Positions 44,280-52,717 of a DNA stretch of 64,000 nucleotides are shown in pieces (positions within the stretch are counted from its first letter, which is position 1; each line of letters begins with the position of its first letter). The position numbers and the translations under genes were made by a program. The DNA comes from Pseudomonas frederiksbergensis (GTDB lineage: Bacteria > Pseudomonadota > Gammaproteobacteria > Pseudomonadales > Pseudomonadaceae): contig NZ_MOBM01000038.1 in assembly GCF_003732275.1 (NCBI RefSeq), positions 958,679-1,022,678 of the forward strand, read 5' to 3'. Below the pieces are notes generated by a model. It searched no databases, had not been told where the DNA came from, and saw only the letters and a program-made list of their open reading frames with translations.

Positions 44280-44840
44280 ATGAGCAACGTCTACGAGATC
44301 GCCGTTCTGGTCGGCAGCCTGAGAAAAGCATCGATCAACCGCAAGGTCGCGCTGGCGCTGGCCGAGCTGGCGCCTGCCAATCTGAAGCTGAATATCGTCG
44401 AAATCGGCGATTTGCCGCTCTATAACGAAGACATCGATGGCGAATCACCGCCGGCAGCCTACAGCACTTTCCGACAACAAGTGAGTTCATCCGACGCGGT
44501 GCTGTTCGTGACCCCGGAATATAACCGTTCGGTGCCGGCGCCGTTGAAGAATGCGATCGACGTGGGGTCGCGCCCTTATGGCAAGAGCGCCTGGAACGGC
44601 AAGCCGGGTGCGGTGATCAGCGCTTCACCGGGCGCCGTCGGCGGATTTGGGGCCAACCACAATGTGCGCCAGTCCATGGTGTTTCTCAATGTGCCGTGCA
44701 TGCAGCAGCCGGAAGCCTACCTGGGCGGCGCCGGTTCAGCGTTCGACGAGGCAGGCAAGTTGTCGGAGTCGGTCAGGCCGTTCTTGCAGAAATTCATCGA
44801 TGCGTATGCGCTGTGGGTTGAGCAGCATAAAAAGCAATGA
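44280..44840 (+). CDS. NAD(P)H-dependent FMN reductase (ChrR/YieF-like)
   Basis: The 186-residue flavodoxin-fold protein contains the FMN phosphate loop GSLRKASINRK and the family hallmark PEYNRSVPAPLKNAID. Such enzymes reduce quinones, chromate or azo dyes with NAD(P)H and protect against oxidative stress. The length is typical. The ribosome site is weak (GAGAA). It is followed by a very small possible reading frame that overlaps its stop. Confidence 0.88.
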   Translation: MSNVYEIAVLVGSLRKASINRKVALALAELAPANLKLNIVEIGDLPLYNEDIDGESPPAAYSTFRQQVSSSDAVLFVTPEYNRSVPAPLKNAIDVGSRPYGKSAWNGKPGAVISASPGAVGGFGANHNVRQSMVFLNVPCMQQPEAYLGGAGSAFDEAGKLSESVRPFLQKFIDAYALWVEQHKKQ

Positions 44841-44929
44841 CCTTTCCCTTGCAGCAGCTGCCGAGCCTGCAGGTCGAGACTGTGTTGGCGGTGATGTTGG
44901 CGGCGTTGGCGTTGCGGTTGTCTATCTGA
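44837..44929 (+). CDS. Possible 30-residue hydrophobic peptide
   Basis: An ATG overlaps the flavin reductase stop as ATGA and opens a 30-codon frame with a hydrophobic end (VLAVMLAALALRLSI). The overlap would permit translational coupling. There is no ribosome site of its own and no conservation evidence, so it may well be chance. Confidence 0.2.
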   Translation: MTFPLQQLPSLQVETVLAVMLAALALRLSI

Positions 44930-44938
44930 ACCGTATCG

Positions 44939-45022
44939 GCCCTATCGCGAGCAGGCTCGCTCCCACAAGGATCTTCACCATAAGGAGATCCAATATGGGA
45001 GCGAGCCTGCTCGCGATAGGGC
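44939..45022. repeat. REP inverted pair, GAGCAGGCTCGC family
   Basis: Facing REP copies extended by GGCCCTATC/GATAGGGCC give a stem of about 30 bp. It lies between the flavin reductase and the convergent DUF1853 gene. Confidence 0.9.
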
Positions 45023-45043
45023 CCGTCCATTCACCACATAAAC

Positions 45044-45994
45044 TCAACCATTACCCGGCACATTCGGCCAAAGATCGGACACCAGAAACAGCCGCTCGGC
45101 TTCCTCCCAATCGCCTTCGCCGTTCTCTGTAAGCCGCACCATCAATTGCGCCGGTGCCAGCGGGTCCAGATCGCTCAGCCACGCATTCAGCTGTTCAGCG
45201 TTCCAGGTCTGCTCTTCGGGATAGTGTGCCGGCGCCAGCCAGGCATGGCGGGGCAGGGGTTGCCAGCGACCGGATGGGCGCTGCACGACAAAGTCCGCCC
45301 AGTCTTTCTGATGCAGCCAGCTACCGCGCAAATGCTGAGGGTGCGCGCCGCTGGGTGATTCGGCCTGCCCCGGCCACGGATAGAGCAGATAACCGCCCAG
45401 CCACAGATGCGCACTGAACTGCTGGATATCCAGCGACGCCAGCACTGCACGGCTCTCCACCCGCGCGGAAATCGGTAATTGATGCTGGCTCAGGTGCTTC
45501 AGTTTACGGTCCAGCCGATCATGACAACCCGGTCCGAGCCACTGCGCGGAGTCATGGCCGTCACCGTTCTGTGGTCCAAGGTAGAGCTTGATCGCCAGTT
45601 CCAGGTGATGCACGCCGTCGCGATCACGCAGCAGCATGTCCAGCTCACCCAAGGTGTGGCCTTCACGGCGGATCGGCATGTTGGCGGCAATCAGTTCGAT
45701 GCCCGGCGCGTGCCGCACGGCGTATTGCCATAGCCGCTCGTAGTACAGACCCAGGCGCCGGGTCCTGGCCTGGGCCAGCCAGTGCAGCAAATCGTAGCTG
45801 TCGCGATCCAGTTGCCTGAGCCAGTGTTCCAGGCGCTCCGGTGCCTGCACCCAGTCGCTGCCCGCCAGCGGATGACGCTGCGGCCACGGGGTGACGCTGA
45901 GCATCGGCGGTGCGAGGATGACCCAAGCCAGGTCGCGCACTTCAGGGTGGCGCAACTGGTGAGGTAACTGGAGCAAATCTGGAAATAGGATCAT
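45044..45994 (-). CDS. DUF1853 protein, possible PD-(D/E)XK fold
   Basis: The 316-residue protein matches DUF1853 in length and in its central block: YYERLWQYAV (Glu86), GELDMLLRD (Glu117, Asp119) and HHLELAIKLYL (Glu132, Lys136). This arrangement of E, D and E-x-A-x-K residues resembles the PD-(D/E)XK nuclease-like superfamily, to which I believe the family has been assigned. No substrate is known. It is a single gene, divergent from nadK by 104 bases. Confidence 0.78.
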   Translation of the reverse strand: MILFPDLLQLPHQLRHPEVRDLAWVILAPPMLSVTPWPQRHPLAGSDWVQAPERLEHWLRQLDRDSYDLLHWLAQARTRRLGLYYERLWQYAVRHAPGIELIAANMPIRREGHTLGELDMLLRDRDGVHHLELAIKLYLGPQNGDGHDSAQWLGPGCHDRLDRKLKHLSQHQLPISARVESRAVLASLDIQQFSAHLWLGGYLLYPWPGQAESPSGAHPQHLRGSWLHQKDWADFVVQRPSGRWQPLPRHAWLAPAHYPEEQTWNAEQLNAWLSDLDPLAPAQLMVRLTENGEGDWEEAERLFLVSDLWPNVPGNG

Positions 45995-46098
45995 CTTGCG
46001 AGCATAGCCTCTTCACTCGTGGCTGAAAGGGTTTTGTCTACGCCGCGCTTTCGCCCATAATCGTGTTTTTCGCCGCCGCAGACCCTCGCAGGAGCCCC

Positions 46099-46989
46099 AT
46101 GGAGCAATTTCGTAATATCGGCATCATCGGTCGCCTGGGCAGTTCTCAGGTGCTGGATACCGTCCGCCGACTGAAACGGTTTCTGCTCGATCGTCATCTA
46201 CATGTGATCCTCGAAGACACCATCGCCGAAGTCCTGCCGGGTCATGGCCTGCAAACTTCGTCGCGCAAGATGCTCGGTGAAGTGTGTGACATGGTGATTG
46301 TGGTCGGTGGTGACGGCAGCCTGCTGGGCGCCGCCCGGGCGCTGGCCCGACACAATATTCCAGTGCTCGGCATCAACCGGGGCAGCCTGGGGTTCCTGAC
46401 CGATATTCGTCCCGATGAGCTGGAAGTCAAAGTCGCCGAAGTGCTCGACGGCCACTATCTGGTGGAAAACCGCTTTCTGCTGCAAGCCGAAGTCCGTCGC
46501 CACGCCGAGGCCATTGGCCAGGGCGATGCGCTGAACGATGTGGTGCTGCACCCCGGCAAATCGACGCGGATGATCGAGTTCGAGTTGTACATCGATGGCC
46601 AGTTCGTCTGCAGCCAGAAGGCTGACGGCCTGATCGTCGCCACGCCGACCGGTTCGACCGCTTACGCGCTGTCGGCGGGCGGCCCGATCATGCATCCCAA
46701 GCTCGACGCTATTGTGATTGTGCCGATGTACCCCCATACCTTGTCAGGTAGACCGATCGTGGTCGATGGCAATAGTGAGCTGAAAATCGTCGTGTCCAAA
46801 GATATGCAGATTTACCCGCAAGTCTCCTGTGACGGGCAGAATCACTTCACCTGCGCGCCCGGTGACACCATTACCATCAGCAAGAAAGCGCAGAAGCTGC
46901 GGCTGATTCATCCGCTCGATCACAACTATTATGAAGTCTGCCGGACCAAGCTCGGCTGGGGCAGCAAGTTGGGTGGTGGAGGCGACTGA
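46099..46989 (+). CDS. nadK: NAD kinase
   Basis: NadK phosphorylates NAD to NADP with ATP. The 296-residue protein has the GGDGS motif (70-74) with catalytic Asp72, GINRGSLGFLTD and ATPTGSTAYALSAGGP. ATG 46099 follows AGGAG nine bases upstream; the longer frame from 46063 is not needed. The last base of its stop is the first of the next start (TGATG), so it is the first gene of a coupled series. Confidence 0.95.
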   Translation: MEQFRNIGIIGRLGSSQVLDTVRRLKRFLLDRHLHVILEDTIAEVLPGHGLQTSSRKMLGEVCDMVIVVGGDGSLLGAARALARHNIPVLGINRGSLGFLTDIRPDELEVKVAEVLDGHYLVENRFLLQAEVRRHAEAIGQGDALNDVVLHPGKSTRMIEFELYIDGQFVCSQKADGLIVATPTGSTAYALSAGGPIMHPKLDAIVIVPMYPHTLSGRPIVVDGNSELKIVVSKDMQIYPQVSCDGQNHFTCAPGDTITISKKAQKLRLIHPLDHNYYEVCRTKLGWGSKLGGGGD

Positions 46990-47960
46990 TGCTCGATCCC
47001 GCGCGTAGCTACGACCTGATCGGTGACGTGCACGGTTGCGCTCTGACCCTTGAGCACTTGCTTGACCGGCTCGGTTACCACAAACAGGCGGGTGTCTGGC
47101 GGCATCCGTCGCGCATGGCGGTGTTCCTCGGCGACATCATCGACCGCGGCCCGCGGATTCGCGAGGCGCTGCATATCGTCCACGACATGGTCGAGGCCGG
47201 CCAGGCGCTGTGCATCATGGGCAACCATGAATTCAACGCCCTCGGCTGGAGCACGCCGGCGTTGCCGGGCAGTGGCCAGCAGTTCGTGCGTGAACATACG
47301 CCACGCCACGCGCGCCTGCTCAAGGAAACCCTGACCCAGTTCGAAGATCATCCCGAAGATTGGCATGACTTCCTGCAATGGTTCTATGAACTGCCATTGT
47401 TCGTCGATGCCGGACGCTTTCGCGTCGTGCATGCCTGCTGGGATGCCGGCCTGATCGAGCCGTTGCGCGGGTTGTTTCCCGACGGCTGCATCGATGAGCA
47501 CTTCCTCCAGGCCTCCGCGGTGCCAGGCAGTTTTGCCTGCACCGTGTTCGATCGCCTGTTGCGCGGCACCGACATGCGCTTGCCCCACGGGTTGACCATG
47601 ACCAGCGGCGACGGCCTGACGCGCTCGTTTTTCCGCACCAAGTTCTGGGAAGACGACCCGCAAACCTACGGAGACATCGTGTTCCAGCCTGACGCCTTGC
47701 CTGAACCGGTGGCCCGCACGCCACTATCGTCCAGCGAAAAAGACAACTTGCTGCGCTACGGCGTCGATGAGCCGTTGTTGTTCGTCGGCCACTACTGGCG
47801 CAGCGGCAAACCGGCGCCGATCCGCCCGAACCTGGCGTGCCTGGATTACAGCGCGGTGCTCTACGGCAAACTGGTCGCTTATCGTCTGGATCAGGAAACC
47901 CGTCTCGACCCGCATAAGTTCGTCTGGGTCGATGTCGAGCGGCCGGAGGTGCTGCAATGA
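46989..47960 (+). CDS. Metallophosphoesterase
   Basis: The 323-residue protein contains the calcineurin-like motifs DVHGC, GDIIDRGP and GNHEFN, with later histidine motifs, so it is a di-metal phosphatase, resembling diadenosine-tetraphosphate hydrolases and PrpE-type enzymes. The substrate is unknown. Translation is coupled to nadK by TGATG and to the rhomboid gene by ATGA, and the nadK link makes a nucleotide substrate plausible. Confidence 0.87.
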   Translation: MLDPARSYDLIGDVHGCALTLEHLLDRLGYHKQAGVWRHPSRMAVFLGDIIDRGPRIREALHIVHDMVEAGQALCIMGNHEFNALGWSTPALPGSGQQFVREHTPRHARLLKETLTQFEDHPEDWHDFLQWFYELPLFVDAGRFRVVHACWDAGLIEPLRGLFPDGCIDEHFLQASAVPGSFACTVFDRLLRGTDMRLPHGLTMTSGDGLTRSFFRTKFWEDDPQTYGDIVFQPDALPEPVARTPLSSSEKDNLLRYGVDEPLLFVGHYWRSGKPAPIRPNLACLDYSAVLYGKLVAYRLDQETRLDPHKFVWVDVERPEVLQ

Positions 47961-48829
47961 CGGCGGTGGCGGTATTGCGTCTGCCTCTGGCGGTGGATTT
48001 GAGCGGATTCGTCAAACTGCTGCAGCGCATGCAAGTGCCCCATCGGGTCAGCGAAGAGGCGGGCGAGCAGGTGCTGTGGGTCCCGGCCAACATCAGCGAA
48101 GACGTACGCTCATTGTACGAACGCTTTCCCGCAGGCGACCCTGATCAGCAACTGGATATCCCGATCGCGCAGACGCGGTCGCGTCCGGGCTTCGTCGAGC
48201 AATTGCGCTACAGCAAGGCTACGGCGCTGGTGCTGTTGCTGAGCCTGATCGTCGGCGTGGTGACGCTGCTGGGCGAAAACCTCGAGACGATACGCTGGCT
48301 GACCTTCCTCGATTTCCGTGTGGTCGGCGAGTACATCCATTTCACACCATTGGCTGACAGCCTGGCGGCGGGGCAGTGGTGGCGTCTGGTGACGCCGATG
48401 CTGATCCACTTCGGCATCCTGCACCTGGCCATGAACGGCATGTGGTACTGGGAGCTGGGGCGGCGTATCGAGTCGCGTCAGGGCAGCATCAACCTGATCG
48501 GCCTGACGTTGCTGTTCAGCCTGGTGTCCAACTATACCCAATACCTTTTCAGCGGCCCGAGCCTGTTTGGCGGGTTGTCCGGGGTGCTGTACGGCCTGCT
48601 CGGGCATTGCTGGATCTTCCAGGTTCTGTCGCCGAACCCGGCGTATCGCCTGCCCCGAGGGGTGTTGGTGATGATGCTGGTGTGGTTGCTGGTGTGCCTG
48701 TCCGGGCTGGTTTCGATGATCGGCTTCGGCCAGATTGCCAACGCGGCCCACGTCAGCGGGTTACTCATCGGATGCTTCACCGGTTTGTTGGGCGGTTTGT
48801 ACAACCGCCGTAAACTGACTTCCAAATAA
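47957..48829 (+). CDS. Rhomboid family intramembrane serine protease (GlpG-like)
   Basis: The 290-residue membrane protease has an N-terminal cytoplasmic domain of about 80 residues and about six membrane helices. Catalytic Ser208 lies in GGLSGVLYG and His265 in NAAHVSG. HLAMN (156-160) supplies the oxyanion residues, and the WR motif is WWRLVTP at 141-147. It cleaves membrane-protein substrates within the bilayer; targets are unknown here. Its ATG overlaps the stop of the phosphoesterase gene. Confidence 0.92.
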   Translation: MTAVAVLRLPLAVDLSGFVKLLQRMQVPHRVSEEAGEQVLWVPANISEDVRSLYERFPAGDPDQQLDIPIAQTRSRPGFVEQLRYSKATALVLLLSLIVGVVTLLGENLETIRWLTFLDFRVVGEYIHFTPLADSLAAGQWWRLVTPMLIHFGILHLAMNGMWYWELGRRIESRQGSINLIGLTLLFSLVSNYTQYLFSGPSLFGGLSGVLYGLLGHCWIFQVLSPNPAYRLPRGVLVMMLVWLLVCLSGLVSMIGFGQIANAAHVSGLLIGCFTGLLGGLYNRRKLTSK

Positions 48830-48859
48830 GCTATGTGATTAAAGAGCGCGGAGCCCTTG

Positions 48860-49120
48860 ATGTCCTCTTTTAACGAAATGATCAAAAACATCACCCCGGA
48901 TATCTACCAGAGCCTGAAACTGGCGGTGGAAATCGGCAAATGGTCCGACGGTGGCAAACTCACCGCCGAGCAGCGCGAACTGTCCCTGCAAGCGATGATC
49001 GCCTGGGAAATCCAGAACCTGCCCGAGGAAGAGCGCACCGGCTACATGGGCCCGCAGGAATGCGAGTCGAAGTCGATTGAAGTGCCAAACATTCTGTTCA
49101 AATCGGATGCCATCCATTGA
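48860..49120 (+). CDS. DUF1315 / YeaC family protein
   Basis: The 86-residue soluble protein contains IKNITPDIYQSLKLAVEIGK and ends with GPQECESKSIEVPNILF. It matches the DUF1315 (YeaC) family, whose function is not known. ATG 48860 follows GGAG; a TTG three bases earlier is not preferred. Its stop overlaps the likely start of the DUF2797 gene. Confidence 0.85.
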   Translation: MSSFNEMIKNITPDIYQSLKLAVEIGKWSDGGKLTAEQRELSLQAMIAWEIQNLPEEERTGYMGPQECESKSIEVPNILFKSDAIH

Positions 49121-49947
49121 TCGAGATTGGCCGCGGTGCAATCAGCAAAATGTCGGCGCGCCTTGACGGGCCGAACGTTCAGTACGCTTTTCGTCTGGGC
49201 GACGCCGAGGTACCGGTCAATCCGTTGATCGGCACCACGGTGCGCCTGGAATACCTGGGGGCGATCCACTGCACCCATTGCGGACGCAAGACCAAAACCA
49301 GTTTCAGCCAGGGTTACTGCTACCCGTGCATGACCAAACTGGCGCAGTGCGACATCTGCATCATGAGCCCGGAACGTTGCCACTACGACGCTGGCACCTG
49401 CCGCGATCCGGAGTGGGGCGAAAAATTCTGCATGACCGATCATGTGGTGTATCTGGCCAATTCGTCGGGGATCAAGGTCGGCATAACCCGTGCTACGCAG
49501 CTGCCCACTCGTTGGCTCGATCAGGGCGCCAGCCAGGCCTTGCCGATCATGCGCGTCGCGACCCGCCAGCAATCGGGTTTCGTCGAAGACCTGTTCCGCA
49601 GTCAGGTAGCCGACAAGACCAACTGGCGTGCTTTACTCAAGGGCGACGCCGTATCTGTGGACCTGGCGCAGGTGCGCGATCAGCTGTTTGAAAGTTGTGC
49701 GGAAGGTTTGCAAGGTTTGCAGGAACGATTTGGCCTACAAGCAATCCAGACCATTACCGATGTCGAACCGCTTGAAATCCGCTATCCGGTCGAGCAATAC
49801 CCGGCCAAGATTGTCAGCTTCAACCTGGACAAGAACCCGATTGCCGAAGGCACGCTGCTGGGGATCAAGGGCCAGTACCTGATTTTCGACACCGGCGTGA
49901 TCAATATTCGTAAATACACGGCCTACCAGCTCGCCGTGCATCAGTAA
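49117..49947 (+). CDS. DUF2797 protein with zinc ribbon
   Basis: The 276-residue protein has a cysteine-rich module (CTHCGRKTKTSFSQGYCYPC, CDICIMSPERCHYDAGTC) followed by DHVVYLANSSGIKVGITR, RWLDQGA and VEDLF. The second part recalls a GIY-YIG-like fold, but this is my inference. The function is unknown. It starts at TTG 49117, overlapping the YeaC stop; ATG 49150 is an alternative that would lose eleven residues. pepN follows ten bases downstream. Confidence 0.75.
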   Translation: MIEIGRGAISKMSARLDGPNVQYAFRLGDAEVPVNPLIGTTVRLEYLGAIHCTHCGRKTKTSFSQGYCYPCMTKLAQCDICIMSPERCHYDAGTCRDPEWGEKFCMTDHVVYLANSSGIKVGITRATQLPTRWLDQGASQALPIMRVATRQQSGFVEDLFRSQVADKTNWRALLKGDAVSVDLAQVRDQLFESCAEGLQGLQERFGLQAIQTITDVEPLEIRYPVEQYPAKIVSFNLDKNPIAEGTLLGIKGQYLIFDTGVINIRKYTAYQLAVHQ

Positions 49948-49957
49948 GGATTCCAGT

Positions 49958-52615
49958 ATGCGCACCGAACAACCGAAGATGATCTACCTGAAGGACTATC
50001 AGGCGCCTGAGTACCTGATCGACGAGACGCACCTGACCTTCGAGTTGTTCGAGGACCACAGCCTGGTCCATGCGCAACTGGTGATGCGCCGCAATCCTGA
50101 ACGTGGCCCGGGCCTGCCGCCGCTGGTGCTGGACGGTCAGCAACTCGAGCTGCTGTCGGTGACTTTGGCCGACCGTGAGCTGAGCGCTTCCGACTACCAA
50201 CTGACCGAGAATCACCTGACCCTGCAACCGACCGATATAAGCTTCACGGTCGACACCAGCGTCAAGATCCACCCGGAAACCAACACCGCCCTGGAAGGCC
50301 TGTACAAATCCGGCACCATGTTCTGCACCCAGTGTGAAGCCGAAGGTTTCCGCAAGATCACCTATTACCTCGACCGCCCGGACGTGATGAGCACGTTCAC
50401 CACCACGGTGGTCGCCGAGCAGCACAGCTATCCGGTGCTGCTGTCCAATGGCAACCCGATTGCCTCAGGTCCGGGCGAAGACGGCCGGCACTGGGCGACC
50501 TGGGAAGACCCGTTCAAGAAACCGGCGTACCTGTTTGCGCTGGTGGCCGGTGACCTGTGGTGCGTCGAAGACACCTTCACCACCATGACCGAGCGCTCCG
50601 TGGCGCTGCGCATCTACGTCGAGCCGGAAAACATCGACAAGTGCCAGCACGCCATGAACAGCCTGAAGAAGTCCATGCGCTGGGACGAAGAGGTTTACGG
50701 TCGCGAGTACGACCTGGACATCTTCATGATCGTCGCGGTCAACGACTTCAACATGGGCGCCATGGAGAACAAGGGCCTCAACATCTTCAACTCCAGCGCC
50801 GTACTGGCCCGCGCCGAAACCGCTACCGACGCCGCGCACCAGCGTGTGGAGGCGATCGTCGCCCACGAATACTTTCACAACTGGTCGGGCAACCGCGTGA
50901 CCTGCCGCGACTGGTTCCAGTTGTCGCTCAAGGAAGGCTTCACCGTATTCCGCGATTCCGGCTTCTCCGCCGACATGAACTCGGCCACGGTCAAACGCAT
51001 CCAGGACGTGGCTTACCTGCGTACCCACCAGTTCGCCGAAGACGCCGGCCCGATGGCCCACGCCGTGCGCCCGGACAGCTTCATCGAGATTTCCAATTTC
51101 TACACCCTGACCGTGTACGAAAAGGGTTCGGAAGTGGTCGGCATGATCCACACCTTGCTGGGTGCCGAAGGCTTCCGCAAAGGCAGCGACCTGTACTTCG
51201 AACGCCATGACGGCCAGGCCGTGACCTGCGACGACTTCATCAAGGCCATGGAAGACGCCAACGGCGTTGACCTGACTCAATTCAAACGCTGGTACAGCCA
51301 GGCCGGCACACCACGTTTGGCGGTGAGCGAGTCCTACGACGCCGCAGCGAAAACCTACAGCCTGACTTTCCGCCAGAGCTGCCCGGAAACCCCGGACAAG
51401 GTGGAAAAATTACCGTTCGTGATTCCAGTGGAACTGGGCCTGCTGGACAGCAAGGGCGGCGAAATTGCCCTGCGTCTTGTCGGTGAAGCCAGTGCTCAAG
51501 GCACTTCGCGGGTTATTTCGGTGACTGAAGCCGAGCAGACTTTCACTTTCGTCGACATTGCTGAAAAACCGCTGCCTTCGTTGCTGCGTGGCTTCTCGGC
51601 GCCAGTGAAACTGAGCTTCCCGTACGACCGCGATCAGCTGATGTTCCTGATGCAGCACGACAGCGACGGTTTCAACCGCTGGGATGCCGGTCAGCAATTG
51701 TCGGTGCAGGTGCTGCAAGAGTTGATCGAACATCAACAGAAGGGCGAAGCGCTGGTGCTGGATCAGCGTTTGGTTTCAGCACTGCGTACCGTGCTGTCCG
51801 ACGACACACTGGATCAGGCGATGGTCGCCGAGATGCTTTCGCTGCCGGGCGAGGCGTATCTGACCGAGATCAGTGAAGTGGCTGACGTAGACGCCATTCA
51901 CACGGCTCGCGAGTTTGCCCGTAAGCAATTGGCTGAAGGCTTGTTCGAGGCATTGTGGCTGCGTTATCAGGCCAATCGCGATCTCTCGAAGAAAACGCCG
52001 TATGTGGCCGAGGCCGAGCATTTCGCCCGCCGCGCGCTGCAAAACATTGCGCTGTCGTACCTGATGCTCAGCGGCAAGCCGGAAGTGTTGGCGGCGACCC
52101 TTGAGCAGTTCGACACCAGCGACAACATGACCGAGCGTCTGACGGCGTTGGCGGTGGTGGTGAATTCGCCGTTCGAGGAGCAGAAAGCCACGGCGTTGGC
52201 GAGCTTTGCCGAGCACTTCAAGGACAATCCGCTGGTCATGGATCAGTGGTTCAGCGTTCAGGCAGGCAGCACGTTGCCGGGTGGTCTGGAACGGGTCAAA
52301 GCCTTGATGCAACACCCCGCGTTCACGATCAAGAACCCGAACAAGGTGCGGGCACTGATCGGCGCGTTTGCCGGGCAGAATCTGATCAACTTCCATGCGG
52401 CCGATGGTTCCGGGTATCGGTTCCTGGCGGATCTGGTGATCGAGTTGAACGGGTTTAACCCGCAGATCGCCTCTCGCCAACTGGCGCCGCTGACTCGCTG
52501 GCGCAAATACGACGACGCCCGTCAGGCGTTGATGAAAGGTGAGCTGGAGCGGATTCGCGCTTCGGGGCAACTGTCCAGCGATGTGTTTGAAGTGGTCAGC
52601 AAAAGCCTGGCCTGA
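49958..52615 (+). CDS. pepN: Aminopeptidase N
   Basis: This 885-residue M1 metallopeptidase removes N-terminal amino acids from peptides in the cytoplasm. It has the GAMEN exopeptidase motif (267-271), zinc motif HEYFH (303-307) and third ligand Glu326 (SLKEG). AAGGA lies eight bases before ATG 49958. It is the last gene of the run that starts at nadK. No signal peptide is present. Confidence 0.96.
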   Translation: MRTEQPKMIYLKDYQAPEYLIDETHLTFELFEDHSLVHAQLVMRRNPERGPGLPPLVLDGQQLELLSVTLADRELSASDYQLTENHLTLQPTDISFTVDTSVKIHPETNTALEGLYKSGTMFCTQCEAEGFRKITYYLDRPDVMSTFTTTVVAEQHSYPVLLSNGNPIASGPGEDGRHWATWEDPFKKPAYLFALVAGDLWCVEDTFTTMTERSVALRIYVEPENIDKCQHAMNSLKKSMRWDEEVYGREYDLDIFMIVAVNDFNMGAMENKGLNIFNSSAVLARAETATDAAHQRVEAIVAHEYFHNWSGNRVTCRDWFQLSLKEGFTVFRDSGFSADMNSATVKRIQDVAYLRTHQFAEDAGPMAHAVRPDSFIEISNFYTLTVYEKGSEVVGMIHTLLGAEGFRKGSDLYFERHDGQAVTCDDFIKAMEDANGVDLTQFKRWYSQAGTPRLAVSESYDAAAKTYSLTFRQSCPETPDKVEKLPFVIPVELGLLDSKGGEIALRLVGEASAQGTSRVISVTEAEQTFTFVDIAEKPLPSLLRGFSAPVKLSFPYDRDQLMFLMQHDSDGFNRWDAGQQLSVQVLQELIEHQQKGEALVLDQRLVSALRTVLSDDTLDQAMVAEMLSLPGEAYLTEISEVADVDAIHTAREFARKQLAEGLFEALWLRYQANRDLSKKTPYVAEAEHFARRALQNIALSYLMLSGKPEVLAATLEQFDTSDNMTERLTALAVVVNSPFEEQKATALASFAEHFKDNPLVMDQWFSVQAGSTLPGGLERVKALMQHPAFTIKNPNKVRALIGAFAGQNLINFHAADGSGYRFLADLVIELNGFNPQIASRQLAPLTRWRKYDDARQALMKGELERIRASGQLSSDVFEVVSKSLA

Positions 52616-52650
52616 GTTTGGCCTTGCTCCCTCGGGGTCACTCGGACCCT

Positions 52651-52692
52651 GTGGGAGTGGGCTTGCTCGCGAAGGCGGCCTGATAGCCGACC
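52651..52692 (+). repeat. REP-type unit with GCGGCCTGATAGCC tail, first of three copies
   Basis: A GTGGGAGTGGGCTTGCTCGC REP runs into AAGGCGGCCTGATAGCCGAC. The same tail occurs in direct orientation at 52736-52760 and inverted near 53581-53600, at the ends of the large inverted-repeat element. The 66 bases before it hold nothing else. Confidence 0.75.
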
Positions 52693-52717
52693 TCTTGCAG
52701 ATGTACACCGATCAAAT

